Counted from the stretch's first letter, positions 7,392 through 15,878 are shown. The stretch is DNA of 54,122 nt from Bradyrhizobium nivariense (GCF_029846715.1 NZ_JARVWW010000047.1:1-54122); one strand, 5' to 3'. Program-made: numbers and translations. Notes: generated by a model not told the origin, from the letters alone.

Positions 7392-8156
7392 ATGCCTGGG
7401 ATCGATCGGGACGGCGTCCGGATCTACTACGAGGTTCATGGCGAAGGCCCGCCGCTGCTGCTGACCCACGGCTACTCCTCGACCTCGGCGATGTGGCATG
7501 GGCAGGTCGATGCGCTTGCCAGGGATCACAAGCTGATCTTGTGGGACATGCGCGGTCACGGCCAGTCCGACTATCCCGACGATCCCAACGCTTACAGCGA
7601 AGCGCTCACGGTCGGCGACATGGCGGCGATCCTCGATGCGGTCGGCGCTGAGCGTGCCATCATCGGCGGGCTGTCGCTCGGCGGCTACATGTCGCTTGCG
7701 TTCACTCGCGCACATCCGATGCGCGCCCGCGCGCTGCTGATCATCGACACCGGCCCGGGCTTCAAGAAAGATGACGCCCGCGAAGCCTGGAATGCGCGGG
7801 CACTCGCCACTGCCGACAGGCTCGATCGCGAAGGCCTCGACATGTTGAAGGCGGCGACGCGCGAGCGCGCCACCGCGAGCCATCGCACTGCCAAGGGATT
7901 GGCGCTCGCCGCACGCGGCATGATGACCCAGCGCGATGCACGCGTGATCGAGCTGCTCCCGGAGATCAAGGTGCCGTCGCTGATCGTGGTCGGCGCCGAC
8001 GACACCCCGTTCCTCGCCGCGTCCGATTACATGGCCGCGAAAATTCCCGGCGCACAAAAGGTCGTGATCCCGGCGGCGGGACACGCCGTCAACATCGATC
8101 AGCCGCAGGCTTTTGTTGACGCGGTGGTGCCTTTCCTGAAGAACTTGCCGGGATAG
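7392..8156 (+). CDS. Alpha/beta hydrolase
   Basis: 254 residues. Order of motifs: LLLTHGYSSTSAMW (oxyanion loop), WDMRGHGQSDYP, the nucleophile elbow GLSLGGYMS (Ser ~ residue 96), VPSLIVVGADDTPF (catalytic Asp) and AAGHAVNIDQP (catalytic His). The triad is complete, so an active esterase, lactonase or C-C hydrolase is likely; the substrate is unknown. The ATG at 7392 is preferred to one at 7362 because AAGGTGGA precedes it and the fold begins at once. The truncated molybdo-hydroxylase remnant is immediately upstream on the other strand. Confidence 0.85.
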   Translation: MPGIDRDGVRIYYEVHGEGPPLLLTHGYSSTSAMWHGQVDALARDHKLILWDMRGHGQSDYPDDPNAYSEALTVGDMAAILDAVGAERAIIGGLSLGGYMSLAFTRAHPMRARALLIIDTGPGFKKDDAREAWNARALATADRLDREGLDMLKAATRERATASHRTAKGLALAARGMMTQRDARVIELLPEIKVPSLIVVGADDTPFLAASDYMAAKIPGAQKVVIPAAGHAVNIDQPQAFVDAVVPFLKNLPG

Positions 8157-8180
8157 GGCGGTCGGACAGGAAGGCAGACG

Positions 8181-8522
8181 ATGAAGCAGGCGATGCTGGC
8201 CGCTGGGGCAATGGCGGCGCTTATCTCGGTGCCGGCGCAGGCCGAACCGGTCGGTGGGCCGCCGCCGCGCCTGCCATTCGTGGCGACATCGTCAAACAAT
8301 ACGCCACTGGCATTCGGCATGGACGCCGAGCAGACAGCGCGTGCCCTGAGGCAGCCGCTGCGATATGTGCGGGGCCGCCCCGGCAACGAGATCTATCTCG
8401 CCCTGCGCAACATCGGCGGCAGCGGATTGATCCCCTATCGCCACCGCCTGTTCCTGCAATTCCGTCATGGCCGGCTGGCAGGATGGAAAGAGGACTACGG
8501 CGAGAACTGGATGTGGGAGTAG
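8181..8522 (+). CDS. Small exported protein of unknown function
   Basis: 113 residues with a cleavable signal (MKQAMLAAGAMAALISV, cut after AQA). The mature part has GMDAEQTARALRQPLRYV and a basic C-terminal half ending in KEDYGENWMWE. The helix-loop followed by strands recalls BamE/SmpA-like small lipoprotein folds, but there is no lipobox and the resemblance is only structural guesswork. It follows the hydrolase by 24 bases, with GGACAGGAAGG before the ATG, so the two are probably co-transcribed. Confidence 0.6.
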   Translation: MKQAMLAAGAMAALISVPAQAEPVGGPPPRLPFVATSSNNTPLAFGMDAEQTARALRQPLRYVRGRPGNEIYLALRNIGGSGLIPYRHRLFLQFRHGRLAGWKEDYGENWMWE

Positions 8523-8530
8523 GTGCCGTC

Positions 8531-8637
8531 CCTCATGGTGAGGAGCGCGCCCTTGCGCGCGTCTCGAACCATACAGGCCCGCCTCTCGCAGCTCGGCCTC
8601 TATCCTTCGAGACGCGCGCGAAGGGCGCGCTCCTCAG
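8531..8637. repeat. Palindromic repeat (CCTCATGGTGAGGAG type), interrupted copy
   Basis: Left arm cctcatggtgaggagcgcgc and right arm gggcgcgctcctcag, with inner gcgcgtctcgaacc / ccttcgagacgcgcgc, form a long inverted repeat. The right arm stops at CTCAG, and its continuation GATGACGG reappears at 10169-10176, after the insertion sequence. A second copy lies at 24786-24900. Confidence 0.75.
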
Positions 8638-10163
8638 AGGGTGTGATCTATTCGACGGCTCATCGAGCACTATAGCCGAAAGCCGTCGCAGTGTGATTCT
8701 CTGGCGATGGCGGATTCGCAGGAGACCACGATGGCAAGCGATGAATTGTTCGGAGCACTGCCGGCGCAATCGAAGCCGCAAGCCGAAGGAGCGCCACTCG
8801 GGGCGCCGCGGCTGCGTGAACCCGAACGCGACCAGATCGCATTGCGGGCGGTGGATATCGAGAGCCTGATCGGGGAAGACCATCCGGCGCGCCTGTTCTG
8901 GGCGTATGTCGAAGAGCTTGATCTGAGCGAGCTGGAGAACCGGATCAAGGCCAGGGGCGATCATCCGGGTCAGCCCGCGACATCGCCCCGGTTGTTGCTG
9001 GCGCTGTGGCTCTTTGCCACGAGCGAGGGCGTCGGCAGCGCGCGGGCGTTGGCGCGGCTGTGCGAGAACCACGATGCCTATCGTTGGCTGTGCGGCGGGG
9101 TGTCGGTGAACTATCACATGCTGGCGGACTTCCGGGTTGGTTGCGCCGATCTGCTCGACCGGCTGCTCGGCGAGCATCTGGCGGCACTGGCGCAGGCTGG
9201 CCTCGTCAAGCTGGAGACGCTGGCGCAGGACGGGGTCCGGGTCCGGGCCAGCGCGGGAGCCGCCTCGTTCCGGCGCGAGGCGACACTCGATCGGCATCTG
9301 GCCCTGGCTGAGACCGTGGTGGAAGATCTCAAGCGCGAGGTCGACGCACGCTCGGACGCCAGCAATCAGCGCGCCCGGGCGGCCAAGGAGCGAGCCGCGC
9401 GGGAGCGCAGCGAGCGCCTGAAAGCGGCGCAGACAGCGCTCGCCGAGATCAAGCAGCAGCGCAAGGAGCGCGAAGAAAAGCGCAGCAATGGCAAGAAGCC
9501 GAAGGAGGCACGTGCGTCGACGACGGACGCCGATGCACGGGTCATGAAGATGGCCGACGGCGGCTTCCGCCCGGGTTATAATGTGCAGGTGGCGAGTGCG
9601 GCCGGCGAGCAGTTCGTCACTGACATCAAGGTATGCAACACCGGGTCCGACCGCGGGCTGATGCGGCCCATGCTGGAGCGGCAGCGCACGCGCCCTGGCG
9701 GTCTGCCCAAAGACCACCTCGTCGATGGCGGCTTTGGCAGTGCCGAGGATATCGAATGGGCGCACGCCGAGGGCATCGACATCTTTTGTCCGCCCACTCA
9801 ATCCAAGCACGGTACCGATCCCTACCTGCCGCGACGCGGCGACGGCCCCGGGGTACTGGCTTGGCGCGCGCGGATGGCGAGCGACGAGGGCAAGGCCCAG
9901 TACAAGCCCCGTTCGATATGCGAGTGCATCCATGCCCGCTGGCGCAACTGGAACCTGCGGCAATTGACCGTGCGCGGCATCGAAAAGGTCCGTGCCGTCG
10001 TGCTCTGGTACGCGCTCACCAACAACATCACGCAAGCCAACCGCCTCGCCAGCGCATAAGCGGGAGTTCATCGACAAACTCGAGCCTCAAACTGCCGTTT
10101 GCCACGACGAGCACTTGCCACATCGCTCCAAAACTCCGCAGAACGCCAAATGCGTCACAAGCT
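8638..10163 (+). mobile_element. IS1182-type insertion sequence, apparently complete
   Basis: 1,526 bp containing one transposase gene. Left end agggtgtgatctattcgacgg and the complement of the right end agcttgtgacgcatttggcgt match at 13 of 21 positions, including TGTGA. CTCAG flanks both sides (8633-8637 and 10164-10168), a likely 5-bp target duplication. Joining the flanks with one CTCAG restores the end of the palindromic repeat (GCTCCTCAGGATGACGG). Family name is by transposase type; the boundaries are read by eye. Confidence 0.72.
8707..10059 (+). CDS. IS1182-family transposase
   Basis: 450 residues. An N-terminal DUF772-like region (HPARLFWAYVEELDLSELE, LLLALWLFATSEGVGSARAL) is followed by VSVNYHMLADFRVG, LAQDGVRVRASAG (first catalytic Asp region), a charged coiled-coil insert of about 80 residues (Lys/Arg/Glu/Ala), DADARVMKMADGGFRPGYNV, LVDGGFGSAEDIEW (second Asp region) and a C-terminal domain with CIHARWRNW. 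These match the DDE enzyme of IS1182/IS5-superfamily elements. The frame is intact, so the element may be active. Start could be ATG 8707 or 8731. Confidence 0.88.
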   Translation: MADSQETTMASDELFGALPAQSKPQAEGAPLGAPRLREPERDQIALRAVDIESLIGEDHPARLFWAYVEELDLSELENRIKARGDHPGQPATSPRLLLALWLFATSEGVGSARALARLCENHDAYRWLCGGVSVNYHMLADFRVGCADLLDRLLGEHLAALAQAGLVKLETLAQDGVRVRASAGAASFRREATLDRHLALAETVVEDLKREVDARSDASNQRARAAKERAARERSERLKAAQTALAEIKQQRKEREEKRSNGKKPKEARASTTDADARVMKMADGGFRPGYNVQVASAAGEQFVTDIKVCNTGSDRGLMRPMLERQRTRPGGLPKDHLVDGGFGSAEDIEWAHAEGIDIFCPPTQSKHGTDPYLPRRGDGPGVLAWRARMASDEGKAQYKPRSICECIHARWRNWNLRQLTVRGIEKVRAVVLWYALTNNITQANRLASA

Positions 10164-10201
10164 CTCAGGATGACGGATAAACATACGAGCAAGGATTCAA
10201 C

Positions 10202-12316
10202 ATGCCGCATCCGCTCGACAGCTTCTTTGCACCGGCAAGCATCGCGCTGATCGGCGCTTCGCGTGATCACGAGAAGATTCCGGGCCGGCTGCTGTCGATG
10301 TTGCGCAAGAACGAGTATCCCGGAAAGATCTATCCGGTGAACCCGAACTACGCCGAGATCGACGGGCTCATTTGCCACAAATCGATCACGGAGATCGGCG
10401 CGCCGATTGATCTCGCCGTCATTATCATTCCCGCACGCGTCGTGCTTGCCGCGCTCGAACAATGCGCCGCCGCCAGCGTCAGGAACGCCGTCATCATTTC
10501 CTCCGGATTTGCCGAGGAAGGCGGCGACAGCGCGGCGATGCAAGATGCGATTGCGGCGCTGGCAAAACGCACCGGCATGCGGATTTCCGGTCCGAACGCC
10601 GAGGGCTTTTTCAGCCAGATGCAGCGCGTGGCGGCGACGTTCAGTCCCGCCGTGGATGTCAAGCCGGGCGTGGTGCCGCTCGTGGCCACGACAAAGCGGA
10701 TCGGCATCGTCGCGCAGAGCGGCGGCATCGGCTTTGCCTATTATCACCGGGCCAGGGCGCTCGGAATCGCCGTGAGCTATGTCGTCAGTACCGGAAACGA
10801 ATCCGATCTCGGCGCCGGCGAGTTCCTGGACTATCTGGTGCAAGACGCTGCGACCGACGTGATCCTGCTGTTCATCGAAGGCATTCGCGACGTCGACAAG
10901 TTTCTCGCGGCGGCGCGGCGGGCAGCCGAGCTGAAGAAGCCTGTCATCGTCACGAAGGTTGGTCGCTCCGGCGCCGGGATGCGCGCCGCGGCGTCGCACA
11001 CGGCGAGCATGGCCGGATGGTCGGCGGCCTATGACGCGGTGTTCGCCAAATATGGCTTCATCGTCTCCAACGATCTCGACGAGGCGCTGACGATCGCGGC
11101 GCTGCTCGCGAGCAACCCGCTGCCGAAAGGCGATCGCGTCGCCGTGGTCACCGTCTCCGGCGGTGCCGGCATCTGGGGCGCCGATGCTGTGGCGCTGCAA
11201 GGCTTGCAGGTGCCGGAGCTCTCCGAAAAAGTCCAGGTGGAGATCAGGGCGCTGATGCCTTCCTACGGCACCGCGCGAAACCCGATCGATGTCACCGCGC
11301 AGGGCGTGACCTCGGGCGGTCTGCAGAAGAGCGTCGATTTGCTCACCGCTTCGGACGAGATCGACGCGATCCTGGTCGTGCTGTCGCTGTCGAGCGAGGT
11401 GCGCAAGCCCTTCAGGGAGGACGAGCTGAAGCCGGTGCTGGCAGCGCAGCACAAGCCGGTGGTGTTCTATTCCTACACGGTCCCGTCCGATTTTGCGCGG
11501 CGCGAGCTTGCCAAATCCGGCGTCGTGGTGCTCTCGGGCCTCACCCATGTCGGCGTCGCGATGCGGCAACTCGTCGACTACGCCAACTTCAAGCTGCAGA
11601 AGCCCGCGGACGGGGCGCAAGTGCCCGCGCGGGACATCTCTGCGCACCTGAAATCGCCGGCCTTCTCGGAGGCCGACAGCAAGGCGTTGCTCCGCGCCGC
11701 CGGCATCATGCTGCCGGACGAAGTGCTGGTGAAGGACAAGGGCGAGCTCGACGAAGCCGTCGCCCGCGTCGGCTTTCCGCTGGTGATGAAGATCCAGTCG
11801 CCGGACATTGCGCACAAGAGCGAGGTCGGCGGCGTGCGCGTCAACATCACGGCAAAGGGCGAGGTGTTTCTGGCGTTCGAGGCGCTGCTCAACAATGCGC
11901 GCAAGCATCGGCCGGATGCTGTAGTTCAGGGCGTGCTGGTCGCACCGATGGCGAAGCGGGGCGTCGAGATCATCATCGGCACGATGACGGACAAGACCTT
12001 CGGGCCGATGGTGATGGTCGGCCTCGGCGGCATCACCACGGAGCTGTTTCGCGACGTCGTCTACCGCCCGGCGCCGGTGAGTGCGGAGGAGGCGGAAGCG
12101 ATGCTGGCGCGCTTGAAAGCCGCGCCGTTGTTGAACGGCTTTCGCGGGGCGGCGATGGCGGATGTTGCGGCGGTGTCGCAGTTGATCGCGGATATCTCGG
12201 TGCTCGCCGCGCGGCATGCAGAGGAAATCGCGGAGATCGAGCTCAACCCGGTGCTGGTGCACGCCGAAGGCCAGGGCGTGACGATCGTCGATGCACTGGT
12301 GGTGGGGAGGAAGTAG
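10202..12316 (+). CDS. NDP-forming acyl-CoA synthetase (acetate-CoA ligase family)
   Basis: 704 residues with the fused alpha-beta layout of ADP-forming acyl-CoA synthetases. Residues ~1-130 are a CoA-binding Rossmann domain (SIALIGASRDHEKIPGRL, YPVNPNY). Then come succinyl-CoA-ligase-like flavodoxin domains, with GIVAQSGGIGFAYYH and the likely phospho-His loop SHTASMAGWSAAYDAVF. The C-terminal ATP-grasp domain starts near residue 480 (LPDEVLVKDKGELDEAV, FPLVMKIQSPDIAHKSEVGG). It converts an acyl-CoA or free acid with ADP/ATP; related acid-CoA ligases include pimeloyl- and feruloyl-type enzymes. The IS1182 element ends 38 bases upstream and may have replaced its native promoter. Confidence 0.88.
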   Translation: MPHPLDSFFAPASIALIGASRDHEKIPGRLLSMLRKNEYPGKIYPVNPNYAEIDGLICHKSITEIGAPIDLAVIIIPARVVLAALEQCAAASVRNAVIISSGFAEEGGDSAAMQDAIAALAKRTGMRISGPNAEGFFSQMQRVAATFSPAVDVKPGVVPLVATTKRIGIVAQSGGIGFAYYHRARALGIAVSYVVSTGNESDLGAGEFLDYLVQDAATDVILLFIEGIRDVDKFLAAARRAAELKKPVIVTKVGRSGAGMRAAASHTASMAGWSAAYDAVFAKYGFIVSNDLDEALTIAALLASNPLPKGDRVAVVTVSGGAGIWGADAVALQGLQVPELSEKVQVEIRALMPSYGTARNPIDVTAQGVTSGGLQKSVDLLTASDEIDAILVVLSLSSEVRKPFREDELKPVLAAQHKPVVFYSYTVPSDFARRELAKSGVVVLSGLTHVGVAMRQLVDYANFKLQKPADGAQVPARDISAHLKSPAFSEADSKALLRAAGIMLPDEVLVKDKGELDEAVARVGFPLVMKIQSPDIAHKSEVGGVRVNITAKGEVFLAFEALLNNARKHRPDAVVQGVLVAPMAKRGVEIIIGTMTDKTFGPMVMVGLGGITTELFRDVVYRPAPVSAEEAEAMLARLKAAPLLNGFRGAAMADVAAVSQLIADISVLAARHAEEIAEIELNPVLVHAEGQGVTIVDALVVGRK

Positions 12317-12334
12317 CGCGCCACAAACACCGCT

Positions 12335-12475
12335 GTCGTCCTGGACAAGCGAGCGGAGCGAGCGCTGATCCAGGACCCATTACCACAGGGAGTGGTTTGG
12401 CGAAGACTCGTGGTTACCAGCTTTGCGCCACAACTTCTCCCTGGGGTAATGGGTCCTGGCTTTCGCCAGGACGAC
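12335..12475. repeat. Palindromic repeat R1 (GTCGTCCTGG...CCAGGACGAC), copy 1
   Basis: Outer arms gtcgtcctgg and ccaggacgac, followed inward by aggaccca / tgggtcct. The left arm has a 20-base divergent insert (acaagcgagcggagcgagcg) compared with the other copies. It lies between the convergent acyl-CoA synthetase and enoyl-CoA hydratase genes. Nothing else is seen in 12317-12524. Confidence 0.75.
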
Positions 12476-12524
12476 CATGGAGTGTCTGGCAACGCCGCCC
12501 CAATGCGGCGACGTAAGGCGGTGG

Positions 12525-13343
12525 CTACCGCCCCCTGAAATTCGCCGCGCGCCGTTCCTCCGTGGCCTTCACGCCTTCCTTGAAGTCTTCCGTGGCACGT
12601 AGTCGCGTCTGCTCCTCGAGCTCGTGATTGGTCGCAGCCATGACGCGATCGGCGAGGCCGGCGCGCATCGTGGCGCGGGTGGAGACGAGCCCGAGCGGGG
12701 AGCATTCGGCGATTTCGCCGGCGAGCTTCAGTGCGGCCGCCTTGACCTGGTCCTGCGGCACCAGTTCGTTGGCGAGGCCCCATTTGACGGCCTCTTCGCC
12801 GGTGACGCGGCGGCTGGTGTAGAACATCAGCTCGGCGTTGTTCTTGCCGATCAGCTCGGGCAGCGTCACGGTCAGGCCGAAGCCGGGATGGAAGCCGAGT
12901 TTTGTAAAGTTCGCGGAGAAGCGCGCTTCGGGGCAGGTGACCCGGAAGTCCGCCGAGACCGCGAGGCCCAATCCGCCACCGATGGCGGCGCCCTGCACGG
13001 CGGCGACGATCGGCTTCTTGGCGCGGAAGATGCGCACGGCCTGGATATAGAGGTGGTTGATCGCGCCGAGGCTGTCGGCCGGATCGCCCTTCGCCGTCTT
13101 CTCGGCCTCGCGCGCTTCCTGCGCCTGTCGCGCTGGGTCACCGAAATTGGCGCCGGCGCAAAACGCCTTGCCCTGCGCCGATAGCACCGAGGCGCGGATC
13201 TCGATGTCGCGATCGAACGCGTCGAGCGCGTCCGCGATCTGGTTGATCAGCGAAATGTCGAAGAAGTTCAGCGGCGGGCGGCGGATTTCGATGGTGCCGA
13301 CGTGCCCGACCTTCTCGACGCCGATATCTTTATAAGTGCTCAT
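12525..13343 (-). CDS. Enoyl-CoA hydratase/isomerase family protein
   Basis: 272 residues of the crotonase fold: IEIRRPPLNFFDISLINQI, AFCAGANFGD (first oxyanion hole), VQGAAIGGGLGLAVSADFRV (second oxyanion loop) and the C-terminal EGVKATEERRAANFRGR. The segment usually carrying the first catalytic Glu reads ARFSANFTKLGFHPGFG, with no Glu, so a hydratase mechanism is doubtful; isomerase or other crotonase chemistry is possible. It is the last gene after two acyl-CoA dehydrogenases (15 bases after the preceding stop) and probably acts on their product in a beta-oxidation-like route. Confidence 0.82.
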   Translation of the reverse strand: MSTYKDIGVEKVGHVGTIEIRRPPLNFFDISLINQIADALDAFDRDIEIRASVLSAQGKAFCAGANFGDPARQAQEAREAEKTAKGDPADSLGAINHLYIQAVRIFRAKKPIVAAVQGAAIGGGLGLAVSADFRVTCPEARFSANFTKLGFHPGFGLTVTLPELIGKNNAELMFYTSRRVTGEEAVKWGLANELVPQDQVKAAALKLAGEIAECSPLGLVSTRATMRAGLADRVMAATNHELEEQTRLRATEDFKEGVKATEERRAANFRGR

Positions 13344-13358
13344 GATGTCCTCGAAGAG

Positions 13359-14519
13359 TTAGCGCAAACCAAGCCCGCGGGCGATGATGCCGCGCAGCAC
13401 CTCGGTGGTGCCGCCCTGGATGGTGAGTTTCGGTGCGGTCTTGATGGCGAAGTCGAGCTGCCGCTCCAGCGTCTCGCGGTTGGTGGCGGTCTCCTCGACG
13501 AAGGCGGCGAGATCGCGAACGCGGTGCGGAAGCTGCTGCTCCCACACCGTGCCGATGTCCTTGACGATGGACGCTTCGACGACCGGCTCCTTGCCGGCCT
13601 GCAACATGCCCGCGACCGAGACCGACATGCGCCGCATGGTGTGGAGCTGCGCCACAAGCCGGCCGATGCCTTCGGCGCTGCGCGTATCCGGATTGGGGCC
13701 GACCGCGCGCACCAGCTCGGTCAGCACGTAATAGGTCTCCAGAAAACGCTCGGGGCCCGAACGCTCATAAGCGAGTTCGCTCGTCGCCTGCTTCCAGGCG
13801 CCGTCGACTTCGCCGAGCACATGATCGTCAGGCACGAAGAAATCGGTGAAGACGACCTCGTTGAACTCGTACTGGCCGGTGATCTGGCCGATCGGATTCA
13901 CCTGGATGCCCGGCTGCTTCATCTTGACCAGGAACTGCGTCAGGCCGTGACGCCGGTTTTCCTTGGTCGGCTGCGACGTCCGGAAGATCGCGATCATGTA
14001 GTCGGCGATGTGCGCCGACGACGTCCATATCTTGGTGCCGTTGATGAGATAGCCGCCATCGGTTTTGGTCGCGCGCGTCTTCGCGGCGAACAGGTCCGAG
14101 CCGGAGTTCGGCTCGCTCATGCCGATCGCAAAGCAGATCTCGCCGCGGCAGATGCGCGGCAGGATGTCCATCTTGATATTTTCGGGGGCGTATTTCAGCA
14201 GCACCGGCCCGCTCTGGCGGTCGGCGACGAAGAAGCGCCGCGTCGGCGCGTTGGCGACGCGCATCTCCTCCGTCACCACGTAGCGTTCGAGGAACGAGCG
14301 CTCCTGGCCGCCATATTTCTTCGGCCATGTCATGCCGAGCCAACCCTTGGCGCCCACCCGGCGGGAAAATTCCGGCGCGTCGGTGTCTTCGCGGTTGGGC
14401 TTGTGCGGATCGAAGGTGCCGGCGGCGATCTCTTCCGCGAGGAACGCGCGCACTTCCTTGCGCAACTGCTCGCATTTCTCGGGCAGGCGGATCGGATCGA
14501 AACGGAGGGCAGCGGTCAT
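13359..14519 (-). CDS. Acyl-CoA dehydrogenase, larger partner
   Basis: 386 residues from ATG 14519. Typical three-domain acyl-CoA dehydrogenase: N-terminal helices (CEQLRKEVRAFLAEEI), the FAD/substrate middle domain with CFAIGMSEPNSGSDLFA and GTKIWTSSAHIADYMI, and a C-terminal helical bundle (LEGRP-like region replaced by ERSGPERFLETYYVL, then GGTTEVLRGIIARGLGL). It oxidises an acyl-CoA at C2-C3 using FAD and passes electrons to ETF. A second, shorter dehydrogenase gene lies 17 bases upstream; such pairs are known to form mixed alpha2-beta2 enzymes (for example PimC-PimD or the mycobacterial ChsE1-ChsE2). Confidence 0.88.
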   Translation of the reverse strand: MTAALRFDPIRLPEKCEQLRKEVRAFLAEEIAAGTFDPHKPNREDTDAPEFSRRVGAKGWLGMTWPKKYGGQERSFLERYVVTEEMRVANAPTRRFFVADRQSGPVLLKYAPENIKMDILPRICRGEICFAIGMSEPNSGSDLFAAKTRATKTDGGYLINGTKIWTSSAHIADYMIAIFRTSQPTKENRRHGLTQFLVKMKQPGIQVNPIGQITGQYEFNEVVFTDFFVPDDHVLGEVDGAWKQATSELAYERSGPERFLETYYVLTELVRAVGPNPDTRSAEGIGRLVAQLHTMRRMSVSVAGMLQAGKEPVVEASIVKDIGTVWEQQLPHRVRDLAAFVEETATNRETLERQLDFAIKTAPKLTIQGGTTEVLRGIIARGLGLR

Positions 14520-14536
14520 TGTTGTCTCGTCCCTGA

Positions 14537-15601
14537 TCAGCGCGAAGCCACGAGCGGCCACAATTCGTCGGCGCCGCGGTTTGCGATGAGCTTGCCGAGC
14601 TCGACGGCCCAGTGGCTTTCCGAACCGAAATCGTCGCGCCAGGCCAGCGCCCGCAGCGAATAGCGATGCAGGATGTGCTCCAGGGTGAAGCCGATCGCGC
14701 CATGGACCTGATGCGCGATGGCGCCGCCCTTTTCCGCAGCTTCCGCGCAGCGGATTTTTGCCGAGGCGGCTTCGAGGTAGACCGCATCGTCGAACGATTT
14801 TGCATTGGCGAGGGCATCGGCCGCGGAGGTCGCTGCGGCAAGGGCAGCAGCGGACTCGCCGGCGAGGCGGGCGAGATTGTGCTGCACCGCCTGGAATTTG
14901 GAGATCTTCTTCTCGAAGGCGACGCGCTCGTTGGAATAGCGCACGGAGATGTCGAGCATCGCTTCCAGCGCGCCCGCAATCTGAAGGCTGCGTGCGACGC
15001 CGCCCATCAGCATCAGGGTGGTCTGGTCAAAACCCTTCGGCGCAGGCTTGATGGTGACCGGCTGGACCTTGTCGAGCGTGACGGTGTCGCTGTGGTCGTA
15101 ACCGACATTGAGTCCGGTCTCGATCCGCCCCTTGCTCGCATCGACCAGTGCGATCGAGGCGCCGTCCTTGCCGTGTGCCAGCACTGCAAAGTGCTTTGCC
15201 GCCTTTGCGAAGGGCACGCCGCGGGCGCGGCCGGAGAGCGCGCCGTCGGCATCGCGCGTGATCCGATCCTTCGGCGATGCCGGCAGCAGCGTCATCTCTC
15301 GCCCCGGGGATGCGATCTTCGCCTGCGCCAGCAGCCAGCCCGCCAGCATGGTCTCGGCCAGGGGAACCGCGACTGCGAAACGGCCGGCCGCGTTCAGCAG
15401 CGCAAAACCGTCGGCAAGGCTAGCGCCGGAGCCGCCGAGATCGTCCGGCACCCAGGACAACGGCAAGCCGGCTTCGCTCAGTGCCTGCCATAGCGGCGCC
15501 TGCCACGAATCCTTTTTGTCGTTGTTGACGGTTTGCGGATCGGCGAGGTCGGCGAAGATTTTCTCCGCGGTCTCGACGACGATATTGTCACTCTCCGCCA
15601 C
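14537..15601 (-). CDS. Acyl-CoA dehydrogenase, smaller partner
   Basis: 354 residues from a GTG at 15601 with GGGGAA five to six bases upstream; ATG 15631 is an alternative giving 364. Recognisable are LPLSWVPDDLGGSGAS, the C-terminal helices YSNERVAFEKKISKFQAVQH and VHGAIGFTLEHILHRYSLRAL. The middle domain is divergent: the usual SEPxxGSD FAD-binding loop cannot be found, and residues 120-200 are short and irregular. That suits the non-catalytic or partial-site subunit of a heteromeric dehydrogenase. First gene of the dehydrogenase-dehydrogenase-hydratase operon and divergent from the SDR gene. Confidence 0.85.
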   Translation of the reverse strand: MAESDNIVVETAEKIFADLADPQTVNNDKKDSWQAPLWQALSEAGLPLSWVPDDLGGSGASLADGFALLNAAGRFAVAVPLAETMLAGWLLAQAKIASPGREMTLLPASPKDRITRDADGALSGRARGVPFAKAAKHFAVLAHGKDGASIALVDASKGRIETGLNVGYDHSDTVTLDKVQPVTIKPAPKGFDQTTLMLMGGVARSLQIAGALEAMLDISVRYSNERVAFEKKISKFQAVQHNLARLAGESAAALAAATSAADALANAKSFDDAVYLEAASAKIRCAEAAEKGGAIAHQVHGAIGFTLEHILHRYSLRALAWRDDFGSESHWAVELGKLIANRGADELWPLVASR

Positions 15602-15750
15602 AGCGTTCCCCGTGTTTTGCCATTGGCGCATCCGGCCCCGTGGGGCGGGCGCGCAGGTTCTTCTTGCGCCCGATGATCCGAAAAAGCCATGGCCCTGACA
15701 AGCGTTGATCGCAGGTCAACCTGCGGCACGGGCATGGGCGACAAGCTAAT

Positions 15751-15855
15751 TCCGCTTAGCGGAGTTTGCTCGATTTGCAGGGCGCGGCAAACTCGCTAAA
15801 CAAGGTCAGCTAGCCAAGGCTTGCGAGCCAAGGCTTGCTAGCCCAAGGCTTGCAT
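15751..15855. promoter_or_regulatory. Dyads and three tandem repeats in a divergent promoter region
   Basis: Perfect palindrome tccgct-t-agcgga (15751-15763). A larger dyad pairs ttagcggagtttgc (15756-15769) with gcaaactcgctaa (15787-15799), one bulged base. Then three tandem copies of agccaaggcttgc (15812-15824, 15826-15838 and a variant 15840-15853 with an extra c). The cluster lies between the minus-strand dehydrogenase operon and the plus-strand SDR gene and looks like a multi-site regulator-binding region. Confidence 0.5.
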
Positions 15856-15878
15856 CAAAGACAGGGGAAGGAAATCGG

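Noticed and set aside
8533..10077. A 514-residue minus-strand frame over the transposase
   Set aside because: Mirror frame of the IS1182 transposase; it runs through the IS end and the palindromic repeat.
10028..12262. A 744-residue open frame on the minus strand
   Set aside because: It is antisense to the acyl-CoA synthetase. It has Arg/His/Asp-rich composition without domains, as expected for the complementary frame of high-GC coding DNA.
12335..12475. CRISPR-like array from the repeated GTCGTCC units
   Set aside because: Copies are kilobases apart, are themselves palindromic, and no spacers or cas genes are present.
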